Shown here piece after piece: positions 11,081-22,696 of a stretch of 64,000 nt of DNA. Every line of letters starts with the position of its first letter. Position 1 is the first letter of the stretch. The notes beneath the pieces are model-generated. The model ran no database searches. It was not told the origin of the DNA and worked only from the letters and a program-made list of their open reading frames with translations. A program made the translations under genes and the position numbers. This DNA comes from Saccharomycodes ludwigii (lineage: Eukaryota; Ascomycota; Saccharomycetes; Saccharomycodales; Saccharomycodaceae): positions 1 to 64,000 of the forward strand of contig NC_060201.1 of the NCBI RefSeq assembly GCF_020623625.1, read 5' to 3'.

Positions 11081-13437
11081 ATCAACCAAAGAAAAAAAAA
11101 ATTATTTTTTTAACAAATCTTACACGTGCAAAAAAAAACACAACTTATTATCCGACAAAAAAAAAATATTTTTTTAACAAATCTGATCCGCGCAAAAAGC
11201 ACAACGTGATCAAACAAGAACACACACGAATTAAGCTACAACAGTCACATGATTATTTTCACAAATTATCAACTGAGAAAGGAAAAAAAAAAAAAAAAAA
11301 AGAAAGAAAAAAAGGAAAAAAGAAAAAAATTTTTTTTTAAGAAATCACACCCACACAGAAAACCATTAAACATAATCAACCAAATACAACCCAACTCAAA
11401 ACTCAAATATCCTAATAATTCCTACAAATAAAATAAAATCTAAAACAAAATATCTACTACAATCACTCACTTACTCACTTGCTCGAATAAATCCTGACTA
11501 AATTTAAAAAAAAAAAAAATAAAAAAAAAACGTGATCTTTCCTTCTTCTTTCAAACACTCTCCATAATGTAATCCACCTATCAACCCTGTCTTTTTTATT
11601 TTAAATTGTTGTAAACTCTAATAATCTTCTTGGTTCATGTTAATTTACTTGTTATTCTGTGTATTTTACTTGTTTCTTATTACATATACACTTTGTACAA
11701 TGAATGTAATCAAGTTGTGTAATGTGCTAATTGAAATACAACTTTTTCTTTATTTGCCACCCGCTTCTTTTACATCGTGAAAATATTTGGTGCCCAATCC
11801 AATCTCGTATAAATAACTCGCTTGTTTTTTTATTATTTTTTTTTTTATTTGGTAGTTGTACGCCTTCTCAATGCGTCGCTTTCTGTGAGTTCAATTAATA
11901 TTTTTTTTCGCGTTTATTACTGTGTCGTATATTTTCTTCTTGATTGTATTTGTTTGCTTGTTATACGTTCATTATGCAGCAGTAGCAATCTAATCCCATC
12001 GCGCGTATCTCCTAATAAATAATTTCAAAAAGTAAATATTAATTTTCAATGAAACAAAATATTTTTTTGTATAATCCACGTGATCCTATTTTCCCAATCT
12101 ATAAATTACTAAACGAGAAATAAAAACAAAAATATTATTTTTTTTTTAACAAATCCGATCAGCGCGGTAAACACAACTAACTAAGAAGAAGGAACACTGC
12201 TACAGCTCTAACACACAAATAACCCCCATTAATAATTTAATAAATCCTACTCGCCCAAAAAAAAAAAAAAAAGTTACATTCTTGAATAAAAATTAAATTA
12301 AATAAAAATAATCATACACTGTGTCCAACAATAACTCACTCACATAAATTTTAATTAAATAATTTATTTTTATTTTTTTACCAAATAGATTGTATTTAGT
12401 GCATATATGTGTAACAACTATCGTAATATAATTTTATTTATCTTTTTTTTTTTTTGTTCAATTTATTTATCCAATTTACAATCCAACCTCCTTGTACGAT
12501 TAAAATATTACTCACACTGATATAAAGCGCTCGCTTTTTTTTTTTTTTTTTTTTTTTTTGACATCAAATGTATCACGTGGTTAAAAAAGACGACTCGCTT
12601 TCATTTCTAGTTTATATTTTTTTTTTCCTTTTTTTTTTTTTTTTAAATCTTCGTCCGAGACAAAACACGCCTCGATTTCTTATCATGTGCGACTCGACGC
12701 GTTACATTCTGATATATTCGTCATCTCGTTTATTTCTATTTTCCTTTTTTTTTATCCTAAATTCTATACGCGCAAAAAAATAAAATAAAAAAAATATATA
12801 TCACAATTAAGTACAAATCTTATCTTTAGCAATCAACTATTTACATAATTGTTTTTTAATTTTTTTTTATTTTTTTATTTTTTTTATTTTTTTTATTTTT
12901 TTTATTTTTTTTATTTTTTTACTTAATTATTATGTATAAAATAGCAAATAAACACTATAAGACACAGAGTTATTCCCAATAATGCATAAACCATCAATTG
13001 GGATGTAAGTAACACTAGTACATGTTTTTTCTTGTAATTAATTTAAGGCATGTTTTATAATCACAACAATAATAATAATATTTACTACTAGTTATCATTC
13101 GGATAATCTCTTCGATTGACTATCCATAGAATATCGGCATGAAAAGCACTTTTTCCCTGATCGAGTATTTCTGCGCGTCCTTAAAACCGCGTCCAGCTTA
13201 TGCGTCCATTTCTTAGTCCGTTTAATATCATTACCGCTTTTTTGACTCACTACCCCGCATATTTTTTTTTCCTTCGCAAATCACGGAATTAAAAACAAAT
13301 ATTCAGTTCTTATCGTTATCGGCGATCTGATTCCATCCTATAAGCTATTTGGCACTAAATAATTTATTGAAATCCAAACTCGTTAATAATCATGATAACA
13401 ATTAAATTGAGCAAAATAGTAACGAAAAAAAAAAAAC
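11081..13437. other. Gene-free, homopolymer-rich stretch with a short dispersed motif
   Basis: No convincing gene. Long A and T runs dominate (for example 11283-11300, 12537-12559 and a (TTTTTTTTA)n-like run at 12850-12920). A motif of a poly-A/poly-T pair followed by AACAAATC, a GCG-containing word and CACAAC appears at about 11086-11145, 11152-11215 and 12120-12175. The word ACTCGCTT recurs near 11817 and 12593, with GCTCGCTT near 12528. From about 13090 the DNA is less AT-rich (ATAATCTCTTCG, GCGCGTCC, ACCGCG) and is probably the upstream region of the truncated aminotransferase gene. Confidence 0.5.
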
Positions 13438-13445
13438 TATAAATA
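13438..13445 (+). promoter_or_regulatory. TATA box of the truncated aminotransferase gene
   Basis: TATAAATA lies 180 bp before the ATG at 13618. This spacing is normal for yeast and argues against the in-frame ATG at 13447, which lies directly next to it. Confidence 0.5.
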
Positions 13446-13617
13446 AATGAACCCTTCTATATTTTTTTTTCCTTTTTTCTCCCTTAGTGCTATGTTATTT
13501 TTTGCTCAAATAATAAAAGTTAGCAATCCAAATATATATGTATATATAAAAAACAAGAAAAATATACACGCAGAAAAAGTTGAAAAATATAAAATACACC
13601 ACAAAATACTCATAATA

Positions 13618-14027
13618 ATGACTCCTACTGATAAAAAGTCCTACGTTTTTCAGTGCAAAATTAACGAAAAACCTGCCCAAGCTATAGCCGGTAAAGGCAC
13701 TCGTATCACCATTGAAAAAGATGGTAAAATATATAGTGATATTATTGATGCCGTTACTGGTGCTGCTGTTGGTGCTTTAGGGTGGGGTGATGAAGACATC
13801 GTCGATATTATTACTGAAGCCGCCAAGACCTCTACCTATTCTTTCCCATCTTTGATTGGTAACAAACAATCCGAAGAACTGGCTAAATTTTACATCGACA
13901 ATTCCCCAAAGGATGCATTTGCTTCTGCTTTATGGTGTTGCTCTGGTTCGGAAGCTAATGAAAGTTGTATGAAAATCATGTACCAGTACTGGTTAGAACG
14001 TGGCAAGACAAAAAAAACAAAATTTAT
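13618..14027 (+). pseudogene. Class-III aminotransferase, N-terminal fragment cut by an LTR
   Basis: The first 137 codons of a PLP-dependent fold-type-I class-III aminotransferase of unknown substrate. The fragment begins MTPTDKKSYVFQCKINEKP and shows IIDAVTGAAVGALGWGDEDI and the family signature CCSGSEANESCMKI, which lies in the region that holds the PLP phosphate. Family members are about 430-470 residues, so some two thirds, including the Schiff-base lysine, is missing. The frame breaks at 14028, where a minus-strand family-B LTR begins, and runs 9 codons into it. The rest of the gene is not found beyond the LTR mosaic, so it was lost or moved by rearrangement. I place the start at 13618, behind a TATA box, because residues encoded upstream (13447-13617) do not resemble the family. 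Confidence 0.8.
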
Positions 14028-14550
14028 TGTTCAGATGAAACCTGATCTGAAGTAATATTATTGTTGGAATTGTAGGGATGGGACATTCTTTGTAGATTAA
14101 TTGTGAAACTGTTGTGTTGTAGTAAATGTATATACTTGATTATAGTATTATTACTGGGTGTTCTCTTCTATTATTTATAATTATACAAAATATATAAAAA
14201 TGTGTTTTATTTGTTCTATTCTCGTTATTTTGTGCCCATTTATATATCTCGATTCTTCTGCTTCAACCAAACAATATCAGTTCCTGAATTGTCGCTAGAT
14301 GATTTTAAGTAAACAACTTTCAGCGATACTTAATTACCGATGATTCCTTATCGAATTCTTATGTTGATAAGCTTTAAGTAAACAAGTTGTCGGGATTTAA
14401 GTTCCTCAATATTTAAATTATAATTATAGCTTGTTGATTAGTATATTTCCCAATTTGGTATTTGATTCCAATAATATTTCCTTATCTGGAATCTGGTTCC
14501 AGCACAAATGTTTAGTAAATTTAATTCCCTATTGGAATTTGGTTCCAACA
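14028..14550 (-). mobile_element. LTR, family B, full length, no target duplication
   Basis: A 523-bp minus-strand LTR that is almost identical to the copy at 9835-10357; I count about five or six mismatches by eye. Its right end TTCCAACA runs directly into a piece of another family-B LTR in the opposite direction. The flanks TTTAT and ACTAT do not match, so this is a recombination product rather than a simple insertion. Confidence 0.85.
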
Positions 14551-14667
14551 ACTATAATCAAGTATATAACTTTACTAAACACACAGTTTCACAATTAATC
14601 TAAAAAGAATGTCCCATCCCTACAATTCCAATAATAATAACACTTCAAATCAGGTTTCATCTAAATA
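14551..14667 (+). mobile_element. LTR fragment, family B
   Basis: The plus-strand 3' part of a family-B LTR, with the conserved words AATCAAGTATATA, AATGTCCCATCCCTACAA and GGTTTCATCT. It joins head-on to the LTR at 14028-14550. Confidence 0.8.
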
Positions 14668-15126
14668 GTTCGCTACTTATTATATAATTCCTCCAATAGT
14701 TTCTTATATAAGAAGTACCATCTCCATACATATTTATTTTCAATATTGTTGTTTTTTATATACATCAAACTATATTTGTAATTCAATTAATTATTGGGGT
14801 GCAATTTTAGTTATTGGGGTGCAAGTCCAGATAGGATGGGCATCCTTCAAAAATTGGACGGCATTGTCAAATATCCAATAATAATAAATTTCAAGGCTAA
14901 TAATCTTGTAACATATTGCTGTTACTGTTACATTAATTCATTGTTGTATAATTCTCCAGTTATGTTTTCAGAAGGGTGTATTAATTCTTTTATATGTTGT
15001 ATGTTAGATATCTAGTAAATTTAATTCGTCATTGGGATTTGCTTCCAATAAATAAATTAGTAACAATTTGCTTATCAGACATTTCTAATAATATCTAATA
15101 CATCCAAATGAAGGGAAAATATTAAT
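14668..15126. other. LTR-mosaic filler with a terminal family-B piece
   Basis: No gene. Near 15012-15051 a decayed minus-strand end of a family-B LTR is visible (AGTAAATTTAATTC then TTTGCTTCCAATA). The rest, including the doubled phrase TATTGGGGTGCAA at about 14793 and 14814, is not recognised. Confidence 0.45.
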
Positions 15127-15350
15127 GATATAAAAAGGACACATAAATAAATATTGAGAATATAATAAATAAAATACATCTTATACATTTTGTATAATCA
15201 TAAGTAATAGAAGAGAACACTCAGTAATAATACTATAATCAAGTATATACATTTACTACAACATAACAGTTTCACAATTAATCTACAAAGAATGTCCCAT
15301 CCCTACAATTCCAACAATAATAATACTTCAGATCAGGTTTCATCTGAACA
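15127..15350 (+). mobile_element. LTR fragment, family B
   Basis: The plus-strand 3' part of a family-B LTR. It runs from ATATAAAAAGGACACA to the LTR end TTTCATCTGAACA and abuts a family-A LTR piece at 15351 with no spacer. Confidence 0.8.
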
Positions 15351-17247
15351 CCTTGATTTCCCTGTTTCAATCAAGGTACACCAGTCCGGGTATATCGTCA
15401 TAAATAGGGGCTTGAGTGTGTAATATGACGTCATCAAATTATTACCGATATAATTTCGGGAATATTACCCCTAATTATTCGATAGTCCATATTAAACATT
15501 TATAATATTCTTTGCCGATAATCCATCGGGAAATAAACGGTTCAATTATTGGACAGACAATGTCAAATTTCCAACACTAACTTTGGGAGTTTTTCTTCCA
15601 AAGACTTCCCCATAGTCATTGACAAATGACTACCAACCTTATATTCTATTTCTAATCCAAGAATATCATAAATAGGTTCACTTCCATCATTGACTGTTTT
15701 AACCGTGTAGCGCGTATTCAACATAGCAACCAGTTCTTTAAAATCACATTCTTTGGAGGAGACAACCACCATGTCATCTACAAATAGGCCCAAAAGAATG
15801 GTGTGCTTGATACCTTCAACACCATCGTAATTCTTTTGATACAATGAAGGCCAAAGTTCAATTTCTTGGAAACCTATCTTAATGCAGATAGGCCTAAGAC
15901 TAATTTCAGTAAGACCTTCCTCAGTCTCACCATCCTGATTATTAACATCAACACGACTAACTTTAGTCATATTCTCCTGATTGTTAACCAGCTTAACTTT
16001 ACCTTTGGTAAGTGTCGAGGCATTAGATTTAAAACTATCCTTTTTCACAATAAGACTAGGACATTCATTTTTATAATGACCCTCCTTGTTACAACTGTAA
16101 CACACTATCTTTGCTTTGGTACTGGATTCGGTCATGGATCCGTAATCATCATGTTTATGACTACGACCATAAGCTTTAACTTCATTATCAACTCTTGACC
16201 TTACTGACTTGGTCTTTTTGTATTGATCATACCGTTTGACAATGATATCCAATATGTCTTCTAATTTGACATTTTCTAATCCATTATACTGATAATCAAT
16301 ATAATCACTAATGTTAGCGTAGGCTCCTTTTAAAGATTTAATGAGACGGTATTTTATTTCATAGTCACTCATTGGTGCACTGGATGCTTTGGTTTTAGCA
16401 ACTAATCTCAATAAACTTTTCTTGAAGATCTTAGCATTTTGTGAACCATCGTAGTGTAACTTTTTCCACTCACGACAAATACTGTCATAGCTTTCTTCAT
16501 CATCTTCATCAGAATCCTCATTCGCCAACTCAACTAACATATCATATGGTTGCGAATCCTTAAATTCACGGGGAAAATAAGCTTGCTTTTGGTAAAACAA
16601 GTTATTTATACATCTAATCACAGTTTTGCTAGGGCGAACGCCGTTTGGACCAACATCAAATATGTATTCAAGGCCACAGCTAGCAACTAGATCTAAAAAT
16701 ACTTTACAGAAACTTCTAAAATTGCTCCTCGGAACATTTCTTTCATTAATTGTGAAATAAGAAGTTAATAATAATCTCTTGATAGTCTTGTCATCTTTGA
16801 CAACATTACTATCCTGGGCAAAATCACCATATTGGGAAAAATCGGGGTCACCGATTAAACCCGCTTTATTATTCAAGTTACTAGACATCTTAATATCTAA
16901 TAGTTACTCTCTTATAATAATTGTTCGCTTCCTCCTTTATATAATTCATAACTACATAATTATATAAAGGAATAATTTTAATTAATATATTCTTAATTCT
17001 TAGTTTTGTGTCCTTTATATACCTTGATTTCCCTGTTTCAATCAAGGTACACCAGTTCGGGTATATCGTCATAAATAGGGGCTTGAATGTGTAATATGAC
17101 GTCATCAAATTATTACCGATATAATTTCGGGAATATTACCCCTAATTATTCGATAGTCCATATTAAACATTTATAATATTCTTTGCCGATAATCCATCGG
17201 GAAATAAACGGTTCAATTATTGGACAGACAATGTCAAATGTCCAACA
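15351..17247 (-). mobile_element. Broken, internally shortened copia element (family A)
   Basis: A minus-strand relative of the element at 2038-7525. It has a full 415-bp 5' LTR (16833-17247) and a partial 3' LTR (15351-15576). Between them lies a 441-residue frame (15563-16888) that keeps gag through the zinc knuckle and a small RT piece but no complete protease, integrase or RNase H. It differs from the whole element by scattered substitutions, so it is a separate, somewhat older copy. It is broken, with roughly three breaks. It could only have moved using enzymes from another copy. Its left end is fused to a family-B LTR fragment. Confidence 0.9.
16833..17247 (-). repeat. 5' LTR of the broken copia copy (family A)
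   Basis: A full-length 415-bp LTR on the minus strand, close to the LTRs at 2038 and 7111 with a handful of mismatches. Its outer edge (17220-17247) contains, on the plus strand, in-frame ATGs that open into the neighbouring ORF. Confidence 0.9.
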
Positions 17248-18200
17248 TTATCGCATCTGTTAATGAGCATTATCCCGATTTTAAAAACATTATTTTGTAC
17301 CAAAACAGTGGTAAGTTAAATGTTGACTTCGAAAAAATCTATGAAGTTATCATAAATTTATATGAAGAAAAAGAATGGAAACCAATCAAGGCAAAATTGG
17401 TACCGGGTATTAAACAGTACAAAGAATTTAAGTTTGAATATGGGGGTACCAAGTACATGCTCGTCAATAAACGAACAATCAGTAATGAAGAAATCCAAAT
17501 GAACTCATTAACCGATTCGACTACGTTAAAACAACAAGTTTTGAAAAATGAAAATTTTAAAAATTTTGCTGTTGATGTTTTGAAGTTTGTCACAGTTTCT
17601 ACCTCCTCTAGAGTCAAAAATGAATTTGTTGAGACTTTTTCAAAAACTCTTGACAATATCCATCAGGTATCAAGATTTATTTATGAACATAAAGACAAGA
17701 AAACTGTTGCTGTTTCTTTTGAAGAATCCAAATTACGTCACTATCTTTCTGAATGGAAATTAGATTTATTAAGAAGCCATAAAAATAAGGATGGTTATGT
17801 TCAAATCGGCTATGATCAACTGATTGCTCTTTTGCGTGCTACAGTTAAGTCTGTTAATAAACAACGTCAACAGAAAGAAGAGGCCGCTCGTAAGTTAATG
17901 GAAGAAACTATTTCAGCTGCTGTTACAGAACATGAACAATTGGTTTCAGATCTTGCTCCTTTTCATACTATTCTACAATTGAATGGATCTTACCTCAAAC
18001 AATCTAGCGTCATTCAAGCTAAAGCGAAAGACGAATGGCTCAAGCAACCTAGAGATGCGAGAAAAGAAGGGTTTGATGCGTGGGCTCAGGCATGGTGGTG
18101 TGAAAATAAAGCAGATGCTATTATGATCGAGTTCGACAAATTAGCTAAAGATTCGACATTAGGTGCGTTTCTTGCAAAACAAAATGCGTTTCAAGAGTAA
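17238..18200 (+). CDS. Unrecognised protein, 5' end supplied by an LTR
   Basis: A 320-residue frame from the LTR ATG at 17238 (ATGTCCAACA is LTR sequence); a further in-frame ATG lies at 17220. From 17248 onward the sequence is unique. The protein is hydrophilic and mostly helical in look, with a charged stretch KQRQQKEEAARKLMEE near residues 215-230 and a Trp-rich segment FDAWAQAWWCENKAD near 275-290. No signal peptide or membrane segment was seen. I do not recognise the family. The frame is open throughout and its codons look normal, so it is probably the 3' part of a real gene whose own 5' end was lost at the LTR junction. Whether it is transcribed now is unknown. A decayed viral or plasmid-derived gene is an alternative I cannot exclude. 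Confidence 0.5.
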   Translation: MSNIIASVNEHYPDFKNIILYQNSGKLNVDFEKIYEVIINLYEEKEWKPIKAKLVPGIKQYKEFKFEYGGTKYMLVNKRTISNEEIQMNSLTDSTTLKQQVLKNENFKNFAVDVLKFVTVSTSSRVKNEFVETFSKTLDNIHQVSRFIYEHKDKKTVAVSFEESKLRHYLSEWKLDLLRSHKNKDGYVQIGYDQLIALLRATVKSVNKQRQQKEEAARKLMEETISAAVTEHEQLVSDLAPFHTILQLNGSYLKQSSVIQAKAKDEWLKQPRDARKEGFDAWAQAWWCENKADAIMIEFDKLAKDSTLGAFLAKQNAFQE

Positions 18201-18340
18201 CCATCTATTGTGGTTTTTTAAATATAAACCAGCAATTGCTTGTTATGGTTGTAGTTTCAATAAAGAAAAGAAAAAAAATATAAAAAAAAAAAAAATATAA
18301 AAAATTAAAAATAATACAAAAAAAAAATAAAACATACTCC

Positions 18341-18725
18341 TGTTGGAACTATATTCCAATAGGGAATTTAATTAAGCAACAAAGTTTTTCAAGCACGCTT
18401 CATGTTTTGAGGCGCATTTTTAGGAGGCACAGTCAAGTTTGGTAAAGCATTTCAGGATTTAAGATGGCAATAAAAAAAGAGCGAACAATAAATTGGAACA
18501 TATAATTTGTGATATGTAAATGAAAATTAGGAAAATGAAAAAAAAATATTTCTCATATAATTATGTAGCTATAAATAAGAGAAGAGATCACTCAGTAAAA
18601 ATACTACAATCAAGTATATAACTTTACTAAACACACAGTTTTATAGTTGATATACAAAGATTGTCCCATCCCTACAATTCCAATAATAATAATAATAACA
18701 CTTCAGATCCGGTTTCATCTGAATA
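18341..18725 (+). mobile_element. Solo LTR, family B, diverged
   Basis: It starts TGTTGGAACTATATTCC and ends GGTTTCATCTGAATA. The 3' part (CTCAGTAAAAATACTAC, AATCAAGTATATA, GTCCCATCCCTACAATTCC) matches the other family-B LTRs; the middle is diverged and shorter, about 385 bp in all. No target duplication was seen. It is older than the copies at 9835 and 14028. Confidence 0.75.
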
Positions 18726-21700
18726 CAAATATTTGTTATTTTTGACTTCAAGAGATGATTGGATTGTACGAATATAGAAAGCAAGATGTATCTAAAAACC
18801 ATCATATATAAAAACACTATTAAGTATCTATATAATAGTAAAAAAAAAATGAAAGGTTGACTTTTTATAAATTTTAAATCGTAATATGTTTATGTAAATA
18901 TGGTAGTTATTAGTTTTGTGCTGGTTTGATTTATACATGCATAATGTTAAAATCTTATAACTGAAAATAAATAAACAAATTTACTCATTTTATACGATTT
19001 GTTATTAAAAAAAGTGAAGCCCTAAAACGTAAAAGTCAAAAAAAACAGAGTCAAACAATTAGAGGTTAAGAAATAGGATCAAAAAAATAGTGTCCAGATG
19101 TTAGGGTCAAACATTTAAAGCCCTAAAAAAATAAAATCCAAAAAATAAAATTCAAAAAATAAAATCCAAAACATATAATCCAAAACATATAATCCAAAAC
19201 ATATAATCCAAAAAATAAAGCCCTAAAAAAAACATCAGAAAAAGTGAAATCATGCAGTCCGAAAATAACATATATCCCGATATGCCATCACTGCCATTCA
19301 AAGCTTAACCCGAGTTTCATCCTTATCTTATCTCAAAAAAAAATTTAAAAAAAAAAATCTAATCTTTCATTCAATCTTTTCCATCCCCACTTTCAACAAC
19401 AACAACAACAACAACCAAGATAAACTACAATAACTCTGCCAAACAACTTTTAACTTTTGTACAATCTTATATTCTGTATGTCTTGTCTATATAAATTACT
19501 ATTCCAATTTAATATTTAACCAGAATAACACAAATCTATATACACTTTGCCATGTCTATACAACCTTATCGATAAACAATTTACTCCTTTTTTTTTTATT
19601 TTTATCTAGAGCACGTGATTGACAACGTAACTACTTTTTTTTTATTTTTTTTTTTTGGTTGCATAAACGCATCTTCCATTTCGAGTTGCTACTACCACTA
19701 CTACTACAAAAAAAAGAAACAGTATCAATCATTTGAACAGAAAAAAAAACCCCCCCAAATCTTTACACAATTACTTTAATTCATACACACCTTTTTTATA
19801 TTAGAATAACCTATACAAAAAAAAATATACAAACTGCCTGTGCAACAAATTCCAAATTCTTTGATGGAGATTTATGGCGGCCTGCCAATTTTGTGAACAT
19901 ATAGTTGATCTGAGTATTCTGTATTTTGTGAGCGTATGCATATTAAATCCATTTCAATCCTCAATATCACACACCAAATTTACTTCCAGCATCAGAATGT
20001 AGAAATATAAATTGATAATACAAGCATTTAACCAATAGAAATTTTCACAGGTTTTTTAATGGAATTTACGTTTCTAGCTTGTGTTTAGATTAATACAGAT
20101 AAAATTATATTCCTCATGCTACAGGAGTAATACTATACTTGTATCTAGGTTTGTGTTATATATCCAAGTCTCTTTAGGGGGGGAAAAAGTTATTTGTTCA
20201 TGGCTTTGGCATAACAGTAATTGTACTCAAAATAATAAAATTAACTGCATTTGAACAGCATGAAAAGTGTTCTACCGAAATATCAAATAAACTGGGCTAT
20301 ATACTTAATTGCTGTGTATATTATTACAAAATATGTTGTTTTTTTAACGGAATATGGAGCTTTTTTTTAATACATTGTCTCAAAGTCTTTTATTAGCCCA
20401 CTGAACAATCATACAAATATTGCCATATTACTATATTGTTTTTGGATCACTAATATGCCCCAATCTCAATTATTTACTCTACAGGTTCGGATAGTTTTCA
20501 AGTTGGTAAAAATATTACCAAGCAAGATTTACATTTCACCCAAGAATTTGTTATCCAAGAGCGTAAAATGGATTGTACATTACACATTATTGGCCTACAC
20601 TTTGTTAGATCTTATTTCACCTAAAGTTTTATTTTTTACTTGTCTGTTCAAATCATCACAAAGGAGATTATTCTTATAGCATCAACAAATAAGTGGTAAT
20701 TTATGCCTCCTCGTATCAAAGCAGCTGTTCACAAACTATTCTATATAGCACATCTTTCTTTTGTTGTTTCCTTATTTCAGATGTTTTGATGTTATGATAA
20801 GTGATAAAATATTTTAAAGTTTGAGACACAGAAATGTGAATGTTGTGATTGGCCAAAAGCTATGGGAGTTGAATGATCTATTATTTCTGATTTATACTTG
20901 TAGTAATGACGATGTGTTTCGCAAAGAGATATGAAACCAAACTCTCTGTCTCTTTTCATCTGATAAGTTCTCAAAAACAATCTCTAAATCAGTATTGTTA
21001 TCTCCAGTAACAATTTAAAAGTTGTGACAATGATCCTGTCTAACTTATGAAGCATGTGTGTGTAAAAATTACAGGAAATACTAAAAAGATACGTCAAGGT
21101 TCCTGTTTTATCAACAAATATAAAATGTTACTACACTTGATCTGTTTACAAAAATCATCTACCTTGATCTCAGTTCAAAATGTCATTAAAAACTAGAATT
21201 ACATGGTGGTCAAGTGTTTTGCTGATTTGGATTGATTGCTGCTATTCCACAAAAATACATTTAGAATATTGATCAATAGCAATAATAATCGTGCTCCAAA
21301 TACAATCTTCTTTTATTTTCTTGTAAATATTATTCACAAAATAATGTACGTGGTGAAAAAAGAAAATGAAGGAAATTGGTATCACAAATACACATCCCAG
21401 TTTTGTATAAGTTTTTCAACAACTGCTATGTAACAAGATCACTACTGCATTTCCACAATTGGATGATCTCATTAATTTCAAATGATTGAATTGGTAACAT
21501 ATAAAACAAAATAGACTGTAATTATTAGTTAAGATTCAGTACTGTGAAGTGCCTAAAAGTGTAACAAAATATATGTTTCATTATATTATTTGCAATGCCC
21601 TTGATTTTAGTCAAAATAAATATCCTTCTCTTTCTAATAGTAAGTCATTTCTTATCAACTCATGTTAGTCACACAATAAATCACAACTAAACTAGTTACT

Positions 21701-22696
21701 TACTCACTTGTCCATGTAAACATATCTCCCAATATATTGATACAATATTCCATAATAATACTTGTGTTACTCCTGTAATTAGGGGGGGGGGAAAGTCCAT
21801 TTCAAACTAAATCAGAATTTCAAATTCCACACCAATCATATAATGTCATTTTGTAATAAACCTTTTTTTGATGAATATAATATCTAAATTGACATGCACA
21901 TTTAGATTTTATGTATGCAACAGCTGGTCTTCATAAATATCACTGAATCTTTGAATATTTCTAGGTACAGTAATGTTTGGTATACACTCAGTAGATATAA
22001 ACCGAGTATGTGTGTTGTCAGTTCTAGATCTAGTAGGATATTAGAATAAAAAGAAAAGCCTTATTACTAACCCACTTTTTTAAAATAATAATTAGAAACG
22101 ATGTTATAAGTGGTAATACCAATGCTTTACAGATCCGCAGTATTAGAATGAAAAATTAAATATAATAAAAGTACTCAGGTATCAGATCGCACAGTATAAC
22201 CTTATTTGTTATTTGATTGATTTGTGAATTGATACTTTAATAAATAGGCACTTTTTGTGTTTTCAGTGTATCTTTTGTTTTTAAACTTTTATCATGCTTA
22301 ATCAGTTATACACCACTTATACTTTAAATGACATGTAAATATTGATGTGTGCTTATTAGTAACAATATGGTCCTTCACTCCAGTACAGTCATTATGATTC
22401 CAACAAACACGCAATGGTTATCCACTATAATAACAAAATAATAATAAACAGCCTCTTTATAGTGTTGTTTTTCTTCACTCCAATCAGTATATATCCAGTT
22501 GAAGCATTCTTTGAAAGTGTAGATATGATTTCGTATTTTGATAGGTTTTTTAAATACTACCTGAATATTTGTTTTTTGATCAAAAACTTTTCTAATTTCT
22601 TGTAAGTTGTTGTAAATTGTGTAAAATACTTGTTTTGTTTTGTTTTGTTATTTCTGATAATCAACAAACTGTTTTTTTTTTTAACTTTGTTGATAA
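18726..22696. other. Gene-free stretch of about 4 kb
   Basis: No supported gene. Contents seen are a short tandem array of a 14-bp unit (19126-19220), A/T runs near 19560-19680, a G run at 21782-21791, and otherwise unordered sequence with short frames only. GC is slightly higher than in the flanking satellite DNA. It may hold decayed element sequence, but nothing is clear enough to name. Confidence 0.5.
19126..19220. repeat. 14-bp tandem array
   Basis: Six to seven units of 14 bp. The first three read AAAAAATAAAATCC-like and the next three AAAACATATAATCC. A shared GCCCTAAAA word stands on each side (about 19119 and 19219). Confidence 0.7.

Noticed and set aside
11240-12585. Centromere element-like CDEI words (GTCACATG near 11246, ATCACGTG near 12573)
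   Set aside because: No CDEIII-like sequence with CCGAA at the needed distance; single 8-bp words are expected by chance or as regulator sites.
13447-13617. Upstream ATG at 13447 as start of the aminotransferase
   Set aside because: It lies right beside the TATA box and would add 57 residues that do not resemble the family; 13618 fits better.
20790-21450. Possible very old retroelement pol remains on the minus strand
   Set aside because: Only short phrases faintly resemble an integrase; too decayed to name a family.
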